Positions 18,654-28,142 of a DNA stretch of 64,000 bases are shown here, piece after piece (position 1 is the stretch's first letter; every line of letters begins with the position of its first letter). The stretch spans positions 62,001 through 126,000 of the forward strand of contig NZ_AP024904.1 in NCBI RefSeq assembly GCF_024347095.1. The letters are read 5' to 3'. Made by a program: the position numbers and the translations under genes. The notes below the pieces were generated by a model. That model searched no databases, had not been told where the DNA came from, and saw only the letters and a list, made by a program, of their open reading frames with translations. The stretch is from Vibrio rhizosphaerae (lineage in GTDB: Bacteria > Pseudomonadota > Gammaproteobacteria > Enterobacterales > Vibrionaceae).

Positions 18654-20189
18654 ATGAACCGCTGGTTAACTTACGCGACCGATCTTGTCGGTATCAGAAA
18701 GCCGCAGCAACTTGCGACGCTTTTTATCGACACGGTTTCACGTGAGTTGGATCTTGATACTTGCTTATTGCTTGTCCCCAGCGCTGATGGGCGGACACTA
18801 GTCCCCCATCGGTCCGATCTGGAGATGGTCTGGTCGGTGACGGATTTTGATTGTCCGTTTGCCCACGTGCTCCAATCCTCAAAACCGATGGCGTTGTCAT
18901 TAGACAGTCTGGTGTTTTGGCAGTCGAACCGGGCTTTTGTCCAGTTGACTGAGTCGGTCGGTTTGTTTGACGTTGTCCGCATCGTCCCGCTGCCCCTCAA
19001 TCAGGATGTCGTCAAGACCGTGCTGTTTATGGTGGGTGAAGCGGATCATCTGCAGCAGATTTTTTCTGATGACGATTTTTGTCGTTATGTGGATGTGTTC
19101 AGCCAACAGTGGGCTTTGCTGACCGATATTGAACGGGAAGAGCAGAATCAGCGCGATCTGCGCGAATCACTGTTTGATGTTGAACGTGCCCGCCAACAGC
19201 AACGTCTGACCGATACATTGTCTCAGACACTGGTCGGGCAGAGTCAGCCAATGGTCAAACTCAGAGAGCAGATTGTCAGTGCGGCCGGCTCTCAGTTATC
19301 GGTCATGATTCAGGGTGATACGGGAACCGGGAAAGAGCTGGTGGCGCAGGCCGTACATGACCTGTCTGAACGGGCTAATCAGCCGTTTATCGCAATCAAC
19401 TGTGCTGCGATTCCGGAAAATTTACTGGAGAGTGAGTTATTCGGCTATAGCAAAGGGGCTTTTTCCGGCGCTGAAGCCGATAAACAGGGGCTGATCGCAC
19501 AGGCCAATGGCGGCACCTTATTCCTCGATGAAATCGGCGATATGCCTTTGGTGCTGCAAGCCAAGCTGCTGCGGGTGCTTGAAACGCGTACCTTCCGTCC
19601 GGTTGGTGGTAAAGAAGAGCAGACATCTGATTTTCGTTTGGTGTCTGCAACGCACGTTAATCTCTTGGGTCAGGTTCGTCAGAAAGCATTTCGTCAAGAT
19701 CTCTATTACCGACTGTTTCAATATCCGATTACGGTGCCGTGTCTGACCGAACGCATCGATGATATTGCGTTATTGAGTCAGCATTTTGTTCAGTTATTTA
19801 ACGATTCACACGGGACCCAGATCCGTGGATTGAATTATAAAGCGATTGATTGCCTGAAACAGCACAGCTTTAACGGCAACGTGCGGGAACTGAAGCATTT
19901 AATCGAGTTTGGATGTGCACAAACGCAAGACGGTCATGAAGTTCAGGTGAGTAGTTTTATTCACCGGATTCTGCCTCGCGAAGAGGTCAATCTGTTTCAG
20001 GTTGAAGAGCCGGAGTCGTGCACTGTGATTAAAGATCTCAAACAGGCGATTCAGGATTTTGAGTCAAAAATCATCAGAGAGCGCCTGCGATTGTTTTCCG
20101 GTGACCGTGCCAAAGCAGCTGAAAGCTTGGGGATACCCAAACGGACACTGGCTTACAAATGCCAGAAACTGGAGATTAAAGCGCCATGA
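18654..20189 (+). CDS. vasH: Sigma-54-dependent activator VasH
   Basis: A 511-residue enhancer-binding protein: an N-terminal GAF-like sensor region (about 1-180), a central AAA+ domain (Walker A GDTGTGKE, Walker B GGTLFLDEIGD, second region of homology NGNVRELKHLIE), and a C-terminal Fis-type helix-turn-helix (AAESLGIPKRTLAYKCQKL). The sigma-54 contact loop reads GAFSGA instead of the usual GAFTGA, a conservative change. In V. cholerae VasH activates hcp-vgrG operons with sigma-54; those operons are not in this window. Its stop overlaps the start of the next gene by 4 bp. Confidence 0.95.
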   Translation: MNRWLTYATDLVGIRKPQQLATLFIDTVSRELDLDTCLLLVPSADGRTLVPHRSDLEMVWSVTDFDCPFAHVLQSSKPMALSLDSLVFWQSNRAFVQLTESVGLFDVVRIVPLPLNQDVVKTVLFMVGEADHLQQIFSDDDFCRYVDVFSQQWALLTDIEREEQNQRDLRESLFDVERARQQQRLTDTLSQTLVGQSQPMVKLREQIVSAAGSQLSVMIQGDTGTGKELVAQAVHDLSERANQPFIAINCAAIPENLLESELFGYSKGAFSGAEADKQGLIAQANGGTLFLDEIGDMPLVLQAKLLRVLETRTFRPVGGKEEQTSDFRLVSATHVNLLGQVRQKAFRQDLYYRLFQYPITVPCLTERIDDIALLSQHFVQLFNDSHGTQIRGLNYKAIDCLKQHSFNGNVRELKHLIEFGCAQTQDGHEVQVSSFIHRILPREEVNLFQVEEPESCTVIKDLKQAIQDFESKIIRERLRLFSGDRAKAAESLGIPKRTLAYKCQKLEIKAP

Positions 20190-20878
20190 AATTAGGAATT
20201 TCTCGCTCAGTTATGCGTCTGGCGACACTGATATTCTTTCCTGCGGTTGCAGCGACTGCTGCAACCGATCCTCAAATGCCGAAACTGCCGGTTTTATCTA
20301 AATCCGAGCAGTTAGTTGAACAGGCAAATCAGTGTCGCAGTGTTGCAGAGCGTCTGGAAAGATTACGTTGTTTTGACCGGGTGTTCGAAACCCCGCTGCA
20401 TCTGAAGCCTATCGAAGAGCAAAAAGTCGGTGCATCTGAGTCGTGGTTACATGCGATGGATTCACTGGCGAAACTCGGCGATGGCAAAATGATGCATCTG
20501 ACCGAACAAGGGGATGATGCATGGCTGATTCTGTTGGCATCCAATCCTGCGTCCCGGTTTGCGGATGACAAAAAACCGGTGTTAATGATGAGTTGTATTC
20601 ACCGGATCAGCCGGGTTGAACTGGCTATGCCGAGTGAGATTCCTGATGCAAGGGCTAAAGTCACCATCCAGCGGGAAACACAATACTGGCGTAGTGATGA
20701 TGCCGGCTTGTTACTCTCCTCGGGACGCGGTATGCCGGCCATTACTCTGATGAAGATTATGTCCGGGCAGGACAATACGGTGTTGCGTTCTAATTCAAAG
20801 GTGGTTGATGGCCTGACTTTTGACACCTCGGGTTTGAGCGAAGCACTCAAGCCGTTAAGAACACGTTGTGATTGGTAG
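20186..20878 (+). CDS. vasI: T6SS-associated protein TagO/VasI
   Basis: A 230-residue exported protein, with a hydrophobic leader ending ATAAT and a conserved pair of cysteines in QCRSVAERLERLRCFDRVFE. The domain is that of VasI (VCA0118)/TagO. The exact molecular role in T6SS is not well established. It overlaps vasH by 4 bp (ATGA arrangement) and precedes tssA. Confidence 0.88.
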   Translation: MKLGISRSVMRLATLIFFPAVAATAATDPQMPKLPVLSKSEQLVEQANQCRSVAERLERLRCFDRVFETPLHLKPIEEQKVGASESWLHAMDSLAKLGDGKMMHLTEQGDDAWLILLASNPASRFADDKKPVLMMSCIHRISRVELAMPSEIPDARAKVTIQRETQYWRSDDAGLLLSSGRGMPAITLMKIMSGQDNTVLRSNSKVVDGLTFDTSGLSEALKPLRTRCDW

Positions 20879-20886
20879 CAGAAATT

Positions 20887-22290
20887 ATGGAACTATCTGA
20901 ATATCGCCCGTGCATTACCACACCGATTGCGGGAGAAAATCCGGTCGGTGATCGTCTGATTGACGATTCATTATTTGATTTTGTTGAAGATCAGATGATG
21001 AAGGTCGGTTCACTGTCCCATGCCAGTGTGCAGTGGGAAGAAGTTGAGCACAGTGTTTTAAAACTACTCAAAGAAAAATCAAAAGATATCAAACTGTTGG
21101 TTTATCTCTTACAGTGCTTACATCATCAGGTGACACCGGCCCGGTTCAACTTATCCTTGTTTATCTGGGCGGATTTTGTCTCGCTGTTTTGGGAAGAAAG
21201 TTATCCGGCACCGGGGCCGCGAGGTGCACTGCCGCGCCGTAAGTTTTTTGGACAGATCATCCAACGCTTTGGGATTGTGATCGACAAACTGGATTTCAAC
21301 CGTTTTTCCGGCGAGTTAATGAGCGATCTGGAAAGCGCGCTGGAGAGTCTCAATCAGGCGGTGGAAAGCAAAGGCTTGGTGACGGAAGACTTTTCAGGAT
21401 ATCTCAACACCGTTCGCTCAAAAATGCGCTTGGCAGAAGAGCGTCAGCGTGCAGAACAGAAAGCCCAGAAACCGAAAGCGCAGCCACAGCAGGAAGCGAG
21501 CAGCCCCGCGAGTACCTTGTCGGTTGACAGTTCCAGTGATAAAGCGGCCAGACAGACCCTGTTAAAAGTATCTGAATTTCTGGCAGAGCAAGAGCAAGGC
21601 ATTGGTCTGGCAATTCGTTTGCGCCGTCATGCGGTATGGTCTGGGATTCTCTCTGAACCGGATCACAATACCGACGGGGAAACCATGTTGCGGCCAATGC
21701 AGCAAGACCGCGTCAAAGACTATCAGGATCTGATGCGCAGTCCCGATTTGTCTTTATGGCGCAAGATTGAACAGAGTCTGACGATGGCGCCTTATTGGTT
21801 TGAAGGGCAGATGATGAGTTATCAAATTGCTCAGGCACTCGATAAAAAGGACTGGTGTCGGGCAATCCGGGAGGAAGCGGGATATTTTCTTGAGCGCTTG
21901 CCCAAATTAAAAGAACTGAAATTTAAAGGCGGACAACCGTTTGTTCCAGAAGAAGTCAATGCATGGTTGGGAGAACAAGAGCAGGCGACCACGCAAGCCT
22001 CGGTGGTCGGCAGCTGGCAGGAAAAGCGTAAAGAAGCATTTATGTTGGCAAAAGAAGCCGGCATTGCGGTCGCTCTCTCCATGATTAATGGCGGCCTTGA
22101 AAAGGCGGTCGAACCCAGAGATAAATTTTATTGGCGGATGATGTCTGCTGATTTGCTCAATGAACATGGCTTTTCCGCCATGGCCGAAGAGCAATATCAG
22201 ACCTTGTACCGTCAGGCGGGTTCAGCAAGTGTTTCAGAGTGGGAACCCTCACTCATGCAACGATTAGAAAAATATTCAACGTCAGAGTAA
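20887..22290 (+). CDS. tssA: T6SS cap/priming protein TssA (VasJ)
   Basis: About 467 residues starting MELSEYRPCITTPIAGENPVGDRLI, the N-terminal ImpA/TssA domain that contacts the baseplate. A proline/alanine/glutamine-rich linker (about 190-220) leads to a VasJ-type C-terminal domain (RMMSADLLNEHGFSAMAEEQYQTLYRQ). TssA proteins organise tube and sheath assembly. The ATG at 20887 is preferred over an upstream TTG at 20872 that would overlap vasI and add residues outside the family. Confidence 0.9.
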   Translation: MELSEYRPCITTPIAGENPVGDRLIDDSLFDFVEDQMMKVGSLSHASVQWEEVEHSVLKLLKEKSKDIKLLVYLLQCLHHQVTPARFNLSLFIWADFVSLFWEESYPAPGPRGALPRRKFFGQIIQRFGIVIDKLDFNRFSGELMSDLESALESLNQAVESKGLVTEDFSGYLNTVRSKMRLAEERQRAEQKAQKPKAQPQQEASSPASTLSVDSSSDKAARQTLLKVSEFLAEQEQGIGLAIRLRRHAVWSGILSEPDHNTDGETMLRPMQQDRVKDYQDLMRSPDLSLWRKIEQSLTMAPYWFEGQMMSYQIAQALDKKDWCRAIREEAGYFLERLPKLKELKFKGGQPFVPEEVNAWLGEQEQATTQASVVGSWQEKRKEAFMLAKEAGIAVALSMINGGLEKAVEPRDKFYWRMMSADLLNEHGFSAMAEEQYQTLYRQAGSASVSEWEPSLMQRLEKYSTSE

Positions 22291-22306
22291 GCGAAGGATA
22301 TCGTCC

Positions 22307-25300
22307 ATGTTGAAAAAGATTTTCGGGCTGCTAAAAAAATTAATGCCGAGTATGGTAGCACTGGTACCGGCATTGCTGTTGATTAGCTTTATTTTAATTA
22401 ATATTGCCATTTGGTGGGCCGGCCCGTGGCTCACAATTTATGACACCAAACCACTGGCGACGATCACGGCGCGTTTCTTTGCCAGCCTGCTGGTCTTCTT
22501 GCTGGCCGTCGCAATTTGGGGGTTCTGGCAGTGGCGGAAATTACAAAGCTACGAGGCTGAACAGCAAAAAGAAGAGATCTTCCGTCAGGATCCGATCAAG
22601 TTAATGGAAGAACGCCAGGAAGTTGAGCTAAATCAGGTGATTACCAATATGCGTAAGAGCCTGAAGAATAAGCGCGATTTTCTTTACTCTTCGCCTTGGT
22701 ATCTGGTTCTGGGCCTCGAAAATGCGGGCAAAACCAGTCTGATTAACCGCTCCGGACAGAATTTTACCCTGTCTTCAGTGATGCGTGCTTCCGGTCAGCG
22801 CAGTGAGAATCAATATTCATTTGACTGGTGGATCGGCGACAAAGCCGTGGTGATTGACCCCGATGGTGAGCTGCTGACGCAAGGCAATCGCGATGAAGAC
22901 AATGACGGTGAGATGGAACGCCGTTTATGGAAGCACTTTGTTGAATGGCTCGAGCGTACCCGTAGTCGTCGTCCGCTCAACGGGATTGTGCTGGCGCTGG
23001 ACGTGTCACATCTGGCAACCGCCAAAGCCTCTGAACGAAAAGCTTATGCCAGTATTTTGCGTGCCCGCCTGCGCGAGCTGATGGAAACCATGTCCATCCA
23101 ACTACCGGTTTATATTGCACTGACCAAGCTGGATCTGCTTTATGGCTTTGAACCTTTTTTCAGACACTATTCCAAAGCAGAACGGGAAGAAGCGTTAGGG
23201 TTTACCTTCCAGCTGAATCCGAATGATGATCAGGACGCTTGGCTCAAAGAGTTTGAAGGTGATTATCTACAGTTCATGTCAACGATTAACGACATGTTGC
23301 CGAAAGCGGTCTCTGTACCGATGGAAGCGGAAGAACGGCACGGTGTGTATAGCTTCAGCCGCCAGATTTCCGGGCTGAAAGATATCCTGACCCAGTTCTT
23401 CCGCGAAACCTTGGGCAATGACCAGTATTCTCTGTCTGCTGTGGTTCGCGGGGCTTACTTTACCTCGGTGTACCAGCAAGGTGTGCCGACCAATGCATTT
23501 GATGATGCGGCGTCACGTCGTTATGGCTTAGACCATGCGATCAACCGGGCACAGATTGCAAAAAATTCGACGGTCTATTTTGCCTCGCAGTTATTTAGCA
23601 ACATTATCTATGCCGAGTCCGGTCTGGCATCAGACAACCGTCGGGTTGCCAAACGCAAACGGCGTCTGATGATGTTGTCGGGGGTCACCTGTGCCATCGC
23701 TTCGCTGCTACTGTTTGGGGCGTGGCAACGTTACTACGCAGTTAACGTGGCCCATGCGGATGCGGTACTGACCAAAGTAAACGAGTTTAAAAACGAGCTG
23801 CCGAAAAATATCTATCAGGCCTCGCAACGCGATATGCTCGACTCGCTCAACAAAATTCGTCAGGCCACACTGGAATTCGGTTTCTTCCGTAATAAGTCGA
23901 AATATTTTTCAGATATGGGTCTGTATCAAGGTCACACCATCGGGCCGATGGTGGAGAAAACTTATCTGAATCTGCTTGAAACCCGTTTTCTGCCGATCCT
24001 GCTTTCTGATGTCGTCGTGCGCATGAACGAAGCAAAAACAGAAGTTGAAAAGCTGGATGCGCTGCGGGTCTACCGGATGATGACCGACAAAGAAGGGCGT
24101 TATAAAGACATCGTGCTGGATTACTTCGGTAAATACTGGCAGAAAGAGTTCCCGGCACGTCGTGCAGTGCAAGAAGAGCTGATGGGACACTTGGACTATG
24201 CGATGGATCATACCGACCTAACCACGGCGCGGAAAAATGGTGATCCGAATGCCGAGCAAATTATGGGGGCATACGATCAGACCATTACTAAAGTTCAGAC
24301 CGAACTCAATGCAATGCCGAACAAACAGCGGGTCTATCGTAACCTGAAATTGAATGCACCGACGGTTCTTGGTCCGTCCTTGAACCTGCGTAATCTGGTC
24401 GGGCCGGTGTTTGACCTCGTCTTCGATGAGCGCGTCATGAACGGCGACGGGCTATACATTCCACAGATGCTGACCAAACGCGGCTTTGAAGACTACTTCA
24501 TTCCACAGGTTGAATCAGTATCGAAACTGGCGTTGATCGATGGCTGGGTTCTGGGACAAAACCGTTCTGCTGAGTTCAGTGAAGCGGACAAACAAGATCT
24601 GCGGGATAAAATCCGGGGACTGTATGTCGCCGACTATACCAAGACTTGGCGTGCTGCACTGGCAGAAGTGGATATCAAATATTTCAAAGATATCAACGAT
24701 GCGGTGACCGTACTGGATAATATCACCAGTAGTGTCGAGCCGATCCAGCGCCTGTTGAGAACGCTGGAAGCCAACACCAAAATGATTGCGGGCATTCCGG
24801 ATGATTCTTCAGCGCAAAGTGAGCTGCTGAAATCACCGAAATACCGGGTTGCTTCAATGATTGATACCCCGTTTGCTGATTTGAACGGCATGTTGGACGC
24901 AGTCGGTGACAAGCCTGCTTATATCACCGAAGTGATGGGCGCCATTGATGAGCTGAAGCTGTATCTGAAAGGGATTCAGGCCTCACCGGATATGGGAATG
25001 GCAGCGCTGAATGCGACCAAGGCGAGAATGAAACTGGTGAACGGTGATCCGATCTATACCCTCAGACGGGTGGCATCGGGACTACCGGCGCCACTGGATC
25101 GCATTCTGACCAAACTGGCCGATGAAAGCTGGTATGTGATCAAGCAAGAAGCGGTTAAATATCTGGAAGTGCGCTGGCATGATGACGTTTATCGCGTCTT
25201 CCGTGAAAAACTGGCGGATCGCTATCCGTTCAATCCGAACTCAAACAAAGATGCATCATTGACTGACTTTGAAGAGTTCTTCGCACCGAACGGTATCTTA

Positions 25301-25855
25301 GATAGCTTCTATCAGAATCAGCTGAAGATCTTCATTGATGAGAAAGTCGGCTTGTCTGATGCGGACAGTGGCCAGAGTGTGGTGAAATCTGAAGTATTGG
25401 AGCAGATTGAGCGGGCACGCCAAATTCAGGATGCATTTTTCAACCGTAAAGGTGTTCTGGATGTGAGCTTCTCGATTGAGCCGATTCGCCTGACAGGTAA
25501 CAAACGTCGCAGTGTACTCAATGTTGACGGACAGTTCTTGTCATACAGTCATGGTTCAAGAGAAAACGTCGAACTGATTTGGCCGAATACGCTGCGTGAT
25601 TCTGCAATTTCGAAAATCACACTGATTCCGACCAAGTCGAATCTGTCGCCACGGAGTATTATTATTCAGGGGCCATGGGCATTCTTCCGCTTACTGGATG
25701 CGGGTGATGTACTGGCCGCGAGCACAACCTCGGTTGACTATAAGTTTACGGTTGATGGCGGTGACATGGTGTATCGCATTAACTCTGAAGCTGATGTCAA
25801 TCCGTTTACCCAGCGTTTGTTTAAATCATTCAAACTCTCAGGTAACCTGTATTAA
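22307..25855 (+). CDS. tssM: T6SS inner-membrane core protein TssM (IcmF/VasK)
   Basis: A 1182-residue TssM. Two membrane segments lie near the N-terminus (about 15-35 and 50-70) and a third at about 450-465 (LMMLSGVTCAIASLLLFGAW). Between them is a cytoplasmic NTPase-like domain with the P-loop GLENAGKTSL (about 142-151). The long periplasmic part ends in the IcmF C-terminal domain that binds TssJ. It forms the channel of the membrane complex with TssL and TssJ. A very stable hairpin follows its stop. Confidence 0.97.
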   Translation: MLKKIFGLLKKLMPSMVALVPALLLISFILINIAIWWAGPWLTIYDTKPLATITARFFASLLVFLLAVAIWGFWQWRKLQSYEAEQQKEEIFRQDPIKLMEERQEVELNQVITNMRKSLKNKRDFLYSSPWYLVLGLENAGKTSLINRSGQNFTLSSVMRASGQRSENQYSFDWWIGDKAVVIDPDGELLTQGNRDEDNDGEMERRLWKHFVEWLERTRSRRPLNGIVLALDVSHLATAKASERKAYASILRARLRELMETMSIQLPVYIALTKLDLLYGFEPFFRHYSKAEREEALGFTFQLNPNDDQDAWLKEFEGDYLQFMSTINDMLPKAVSVPMEAEERHGVYSFSRQISGLKDILTQFFRETLGNDQYSLSAVVRGAYFTSVYQQGVPTNAFDDAASRRYGLDHAINRAQIAKNSTVYFASQLFSNIIYAESGLASDNRRVAKRKRRLMMLSGVTCAIASLLLFGAWQRYYAVNVAHADAVLTKVNEFKNELPKNIYQASQRDMLDSLNKIRQATLEFGFFRNKSKYFSDMGLYQGHTIGPMVEKTYLNLLETRFLPILLSDVVVRMNEAKTEVEKLDALRVYRMMTDKEGRYKDIVLDYFGKYWQKEFPARRAVQEELMGHLDYAMDHTDLTTARKNGDPNAEQIMGAYDQTITKVQTELNAMPNKQRVYRNLKLNAPTVLGPSLNLRNLVGPVFDLVFDERVMNGDGLYIPQMLTKRGFEDYFIPQVESVSKLALIDGWVLGQNRSAEFSEADKQDLRDKIRGLYVADYTKTWRAALAEVDIKYFKDINDAVTVLDNITSSVEPIQRLLRTLEANTKMIAGIPDDSSAQSELLKSPKYRVASMIDTPFADLNGMLDAVGDKPAYITEVMGAIDELKLYLKGIQASPDMGMAALNATKARMKLVNGDPIYTLRRVASGLPAPLDRILTKLADESWYVIKQEAVKYLEVRWHDDVYRVFREKLADRYPFNPNSNKDASLTDFEEFFAPNGILDSFYQNQLKIFIDEKVGLSDADSGQSVVKSEVLEQIERARQIQDAFFNRKGVLDVSFSIEPIRLTGNKRRSVLNVDGQFLSYSHGSRENVELIWPNTLRDSAISKITLIPTKSNLSPRSIIIQGPWAFFRLLDAGDVLAASTTSVDYKFTVDGGDMVYRINSEADVNPFTQRLFKSFKLSGNLY

Positions 25856-25870
25856 TACTCAACAAATTGC

Positions 25871-25890
25871 GGAGTGCCTTCGGGCACTCC
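25871..25890 (+). other. UUCG-tetraloop hairpin between tssM and vasL
   Basis: GGAGTGCC (25871-25878), TTCG, GGCACTCC (25883-25890): a perfect 8-bp stem closed by the extra-stable C(UUCG)G loop. No U tract follows, so it is more likely an RNA-stability or partial attenuation element than a full terminator. Confidence 0.75.
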
Positions 25891-25917
25891 CTGCATTGAT
25901 TAGGGCAATTTAACGCC

Positions 25918-26628
25918 ATGTCTCCACGACTATTGATTGAAAACACACCCTTCACACTGACAGCCGAACAAGAAGAACTTCATAATCACACCCTGTATCA
26001 GGCGGTTAAGAAAGAGATCTATCGCGAGCGTTCTCCTTTCGCAGGCGGCACCGACTGGGAGCTGGTCAAACAGAATAGTGAACAGTTAGCGCAGATCACC
26101 GGCCTTGATCTGGCAATGTGCGTCTATTACAGCATTGCTTGTCTCAAGCTGGACGGCTTGCGCGGTTATACCAACGGGCTGGAGCTGATGTATGGTTGTC
26201 TGGTCAGTCTGAAAGACGAGATCAAAGAAACCGATAAGTATATCGAGCGTTTATTCCATTGGGCGAATGCACAAGCGTTGATTGAGCTGCAAAACCTCCG
26301 CGCCAGTTATGAAATGCTGCGTGAGCTTTACCGTTGTGAACAGTTGTGTGATCGCATCAGCTACTTACTCCAAGCGGAAAGACCGGGTGTGAAAGCTGAT
26401 TTTGAGTCGATTGGATATCTGATTTTTGAACAGATTGATCGACTGGAAACCTGTTATCAGGTCGCGTTAAAGCGGCGTGAGTTCACCGAAACCGGTCGCC
26501 CTGCGGCGGTGGTTCAGGTCTCTCAACCGGGCACGCGCTGGTGGAAGTTGCTGCTGATGTTCGTGTTGGGCGGTGCGATTGCCGGCAGTGGTGTGTACTG
26601 GTGGTTGTTGCAGACACTTGGCAGTTGA
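25918..26628 (+). CDS. vasL: VasL, TssA-like membrane-anchored T6SS protein
   Basis: A 236-residue protein with a TssA/ImpA-type N-terminal domain (LDLAMCVYYSIACLKLDGLRG) and one C-terminal membrane helix (WWKLLLMFVLGGAIAGSGVYWWLL). This matches VasL (VCA0121), a TssA-related protein thought to help limit or stabilise sheath length at the membrane. It is the last structural gene; a clear terminator follows 34 bp after the stop. In V. cholerae the next genes include vgrG-3; here they are replaced by a repeat array. Confidence 0.88.
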   Translation: MSPRLLIENTPFTLTAEQEELHNHTLYQAVKKEIYRERSPFAGGTDWELVKQNSEQLAQITGLDLAMCVYYSIACLKLDGLRGYTNGLELMYGCLVSLKDEIKETDKYIERLFHWANAQALIELQNLRASYEMLRELYRCEQLCDRISYLLQAERPGVKADFESIGYLIFEQIDRLETCYQVALKRREFTETGRPAAVVQVSQPGTRWWKLLLMFVLGGAIAGSGVYWWLLQTLGS

Positions 26629-26661
26629 ATGACTTTTCAACGGCATAGGTTAGAACGATTG

Positions 26662-26688
26662 AAAGCCCCTGATGAAAGGGGCTTTTTT
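26662..26688 (+). terminator. Rho-independent terminator of the T6SS operon
   Basis: AAAGCCCC (26662-26669) pairs with GGGGCTTT (26678-26685) over an 8-nt loop and runs into a T tract. This is a textbook intrinsic terminator. Confidence 0.93.
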
Positions 26689-26739
26689 CGTTTTACAGTG
26701 TAAATAGTAGGGGATTTGTTGTATTGCTGTAGGTTGTTG

Positions 26740-27192
26740 TAGCCTCCGGCGTTGCAGTTTGACGCACAATTGCGTTCCTCAATTTCAGAGGTATCGGTGC
26801 CCTGTGCGCCAGTTACTCTTGCAAAGATGCAAGCGTAACCAGAAGATCTTTTTTGTTTGGCGGCGTCACACGCTTTCCAGAACCGGCTTTTACGGGCGTC
26901 CTGCCCGGAAAAGCCTAACCATTCTTCCATGAATGGTTTTCTTGGTTGAGTGGTTGATTTGAGTTGGGTGAAATCTCTTTAAGGCGAAGCCAACTTGATC
27001 GATGCTCTCAGGGTGAAAAATCATGGAAGATTTTTCAGGATTGCCTGAGCAGGATGCGAATCAATCCGACCCTGATTACGCGTGATGGACTCAACCCCGA
27101 GGCCTTTTGGGGTACTTTTTCGGCCGTGAAAAAGTACCTGGGGCGCAGTCGGAGATGGTAATGAGATCGAAGAAAGTCATTGCGTCCCAAAC
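26740..27192 (+). repeat. Structured 450-bp repeat, copy A (type 1)
   Basis: First of three near-tandem copies. From TAGCCTCCGGC to GCGTCCCAAAC it contains seven inverted repeats in series: H1 26760-26768 with 26803-26811; H2 26812-26822 with 26829-26839; H3 26885-26891 with 26909-26915; H4 26917-26924 with 26931-26938; H5 27015-27022 with 27029-27036; H6 27111-27121 with 27128-27138; H7 27140-27147 with 27181-27188. Short ORFs across it on the minus strand look spurious: they do not keep a shared end between copies. I do not recognise the family. Confidence 0.93.
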
Positions 27193-27215
27193 TCAGCATC
27201 CCCCTTTTACTTTTC

Positions 27216-27668
27216 CAGCCTTCGGCGTTGCAGTTTGACGCACAATCAGTGTCAGTGATTTCAGAGGCATAGGTGTTCTGTGCGCCAGTTACTCTTGCCA
27301 AGATGCAAGCGTAACCAGAAGATCTTTTTTTGTTTGGCTTGGTCACGCGTTGTCCAGAACCAGCTTTTACGGGCGTCCTGCCCGGAAAAGCCTAACCATT
27401 CTTCCTTGAATGGTTTTCTTGGTTGAGTGGTTGATTTGAGTTGGGTGAAATCTCTTTAAGGCGAAGCCAACTTGATCGATGCTCTCAGGGTGAAAAATCA
27501 TGGACGATTTTTCAGGATTGCTTGAGCAGGATGCGAATCAATCCGACCCTGATGACGCGCGCTGAACTTAAACCTAGGCCTTTTGGGGTACATTTTCGGC
27601 CTTGAAAAAGTACCTGGGGCGCAGTCGGAGGTGGTAATGAGATCGGAGAAAGTCATTGCGCACCAAAC
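27216..27668 (+). repeat. Structured 450-bp repeat, copy B (type 1)
   Basis: Same layout as copy A, 23 bp further on, also 453 bp. H5 is identical in its arms to copy A; H6 reads GGTACATTTTC/GAAAAAGTACC with one mismatch. The tail is of the GCGCACCAAAC form rather than GCGTCCCAAAC. The 25-bp spacer to copy C (27669-27693) is identical to the spacer between copies E and F. Confidence 0.93.
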
Positions 27669-27693
27669 ACCTGCATCACAAGTTTTATCTTCC

Positions 27694-28142
27694 TAGCCTC
27701 CGGCTCCCAAATTTGACGCACAATCAGCGTCAGTGATTTCAGAGGCATTGGTGCTCTGTGCGCCAGTTCATCTTTCAGAGATGAAAGACGAACCAGAAAA
27801 TCTTTTTTTGTTTGGCTTGGTCGCACGATTTCCAGAATCGGCTTTTACGGGCGTCCTGCCCGGAAAAGCCTAACCATTCTTCCATGAATGGTTTTCTTGG
27901 TTGAGTGGTTGATTTGAATAAAGTGAAACATTGAATCAACGAAGCTCAACTGATCGATGTGCTCAGGGTAAAATTCATGGATGAATTTTAAGCTTTTCGT
28001 GAGCAGGAGCGAATAAAAGCGACCCTGATTACGCGCACCGAACTCAAAAAGATGCTTTTGGTTCCTTTTGACATCCATCAAAAGGAACTGGGGCGCAGTC
28101 AGAGATGTCGATGAAATCGAAGAAAGTCATTGCGTCCCAAAC
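27694..28142 (+). repeat. Structured 450-bp repeat, copy C (type 2)
   Basis: 449 bp. It has the same hairpin order but different sequence in three stems, each kept paired: H2 GTTCATCTTTC/GAAAGACGAAC (27766-27776, 27783-27793, one mismatch), H5 TAAAATTC/GAATTTTA (27969-27976, 27983-27990), H6 GTTCCTTTTGA/TCAAAAGGAAC (28061-28071, 28078-28088). The region between H4 and H5 is also of a second sequence type. About 215 bp of AT-rich DNA without other features separates it from the effector gene. Confidence 0.93.

Noticed and set aside
26637..28081. Minus-strand ORFs of 78-103 residues beginning EEWLGFSGQDARKSRFW or similar in the repeat copies
   Set aside because: They are open frames across the structured repeats. 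Differences between copies preserve base pairing rather than protein, and the frames end at different places.
26740..28142. Tandem repeat array as CRISPR or as integron attC/VCR array
   Set aside because: Units are about 450 bp with no short spacers, and they lack the GTTRRRY/RYYYAAC core sites that bound VCR elements.
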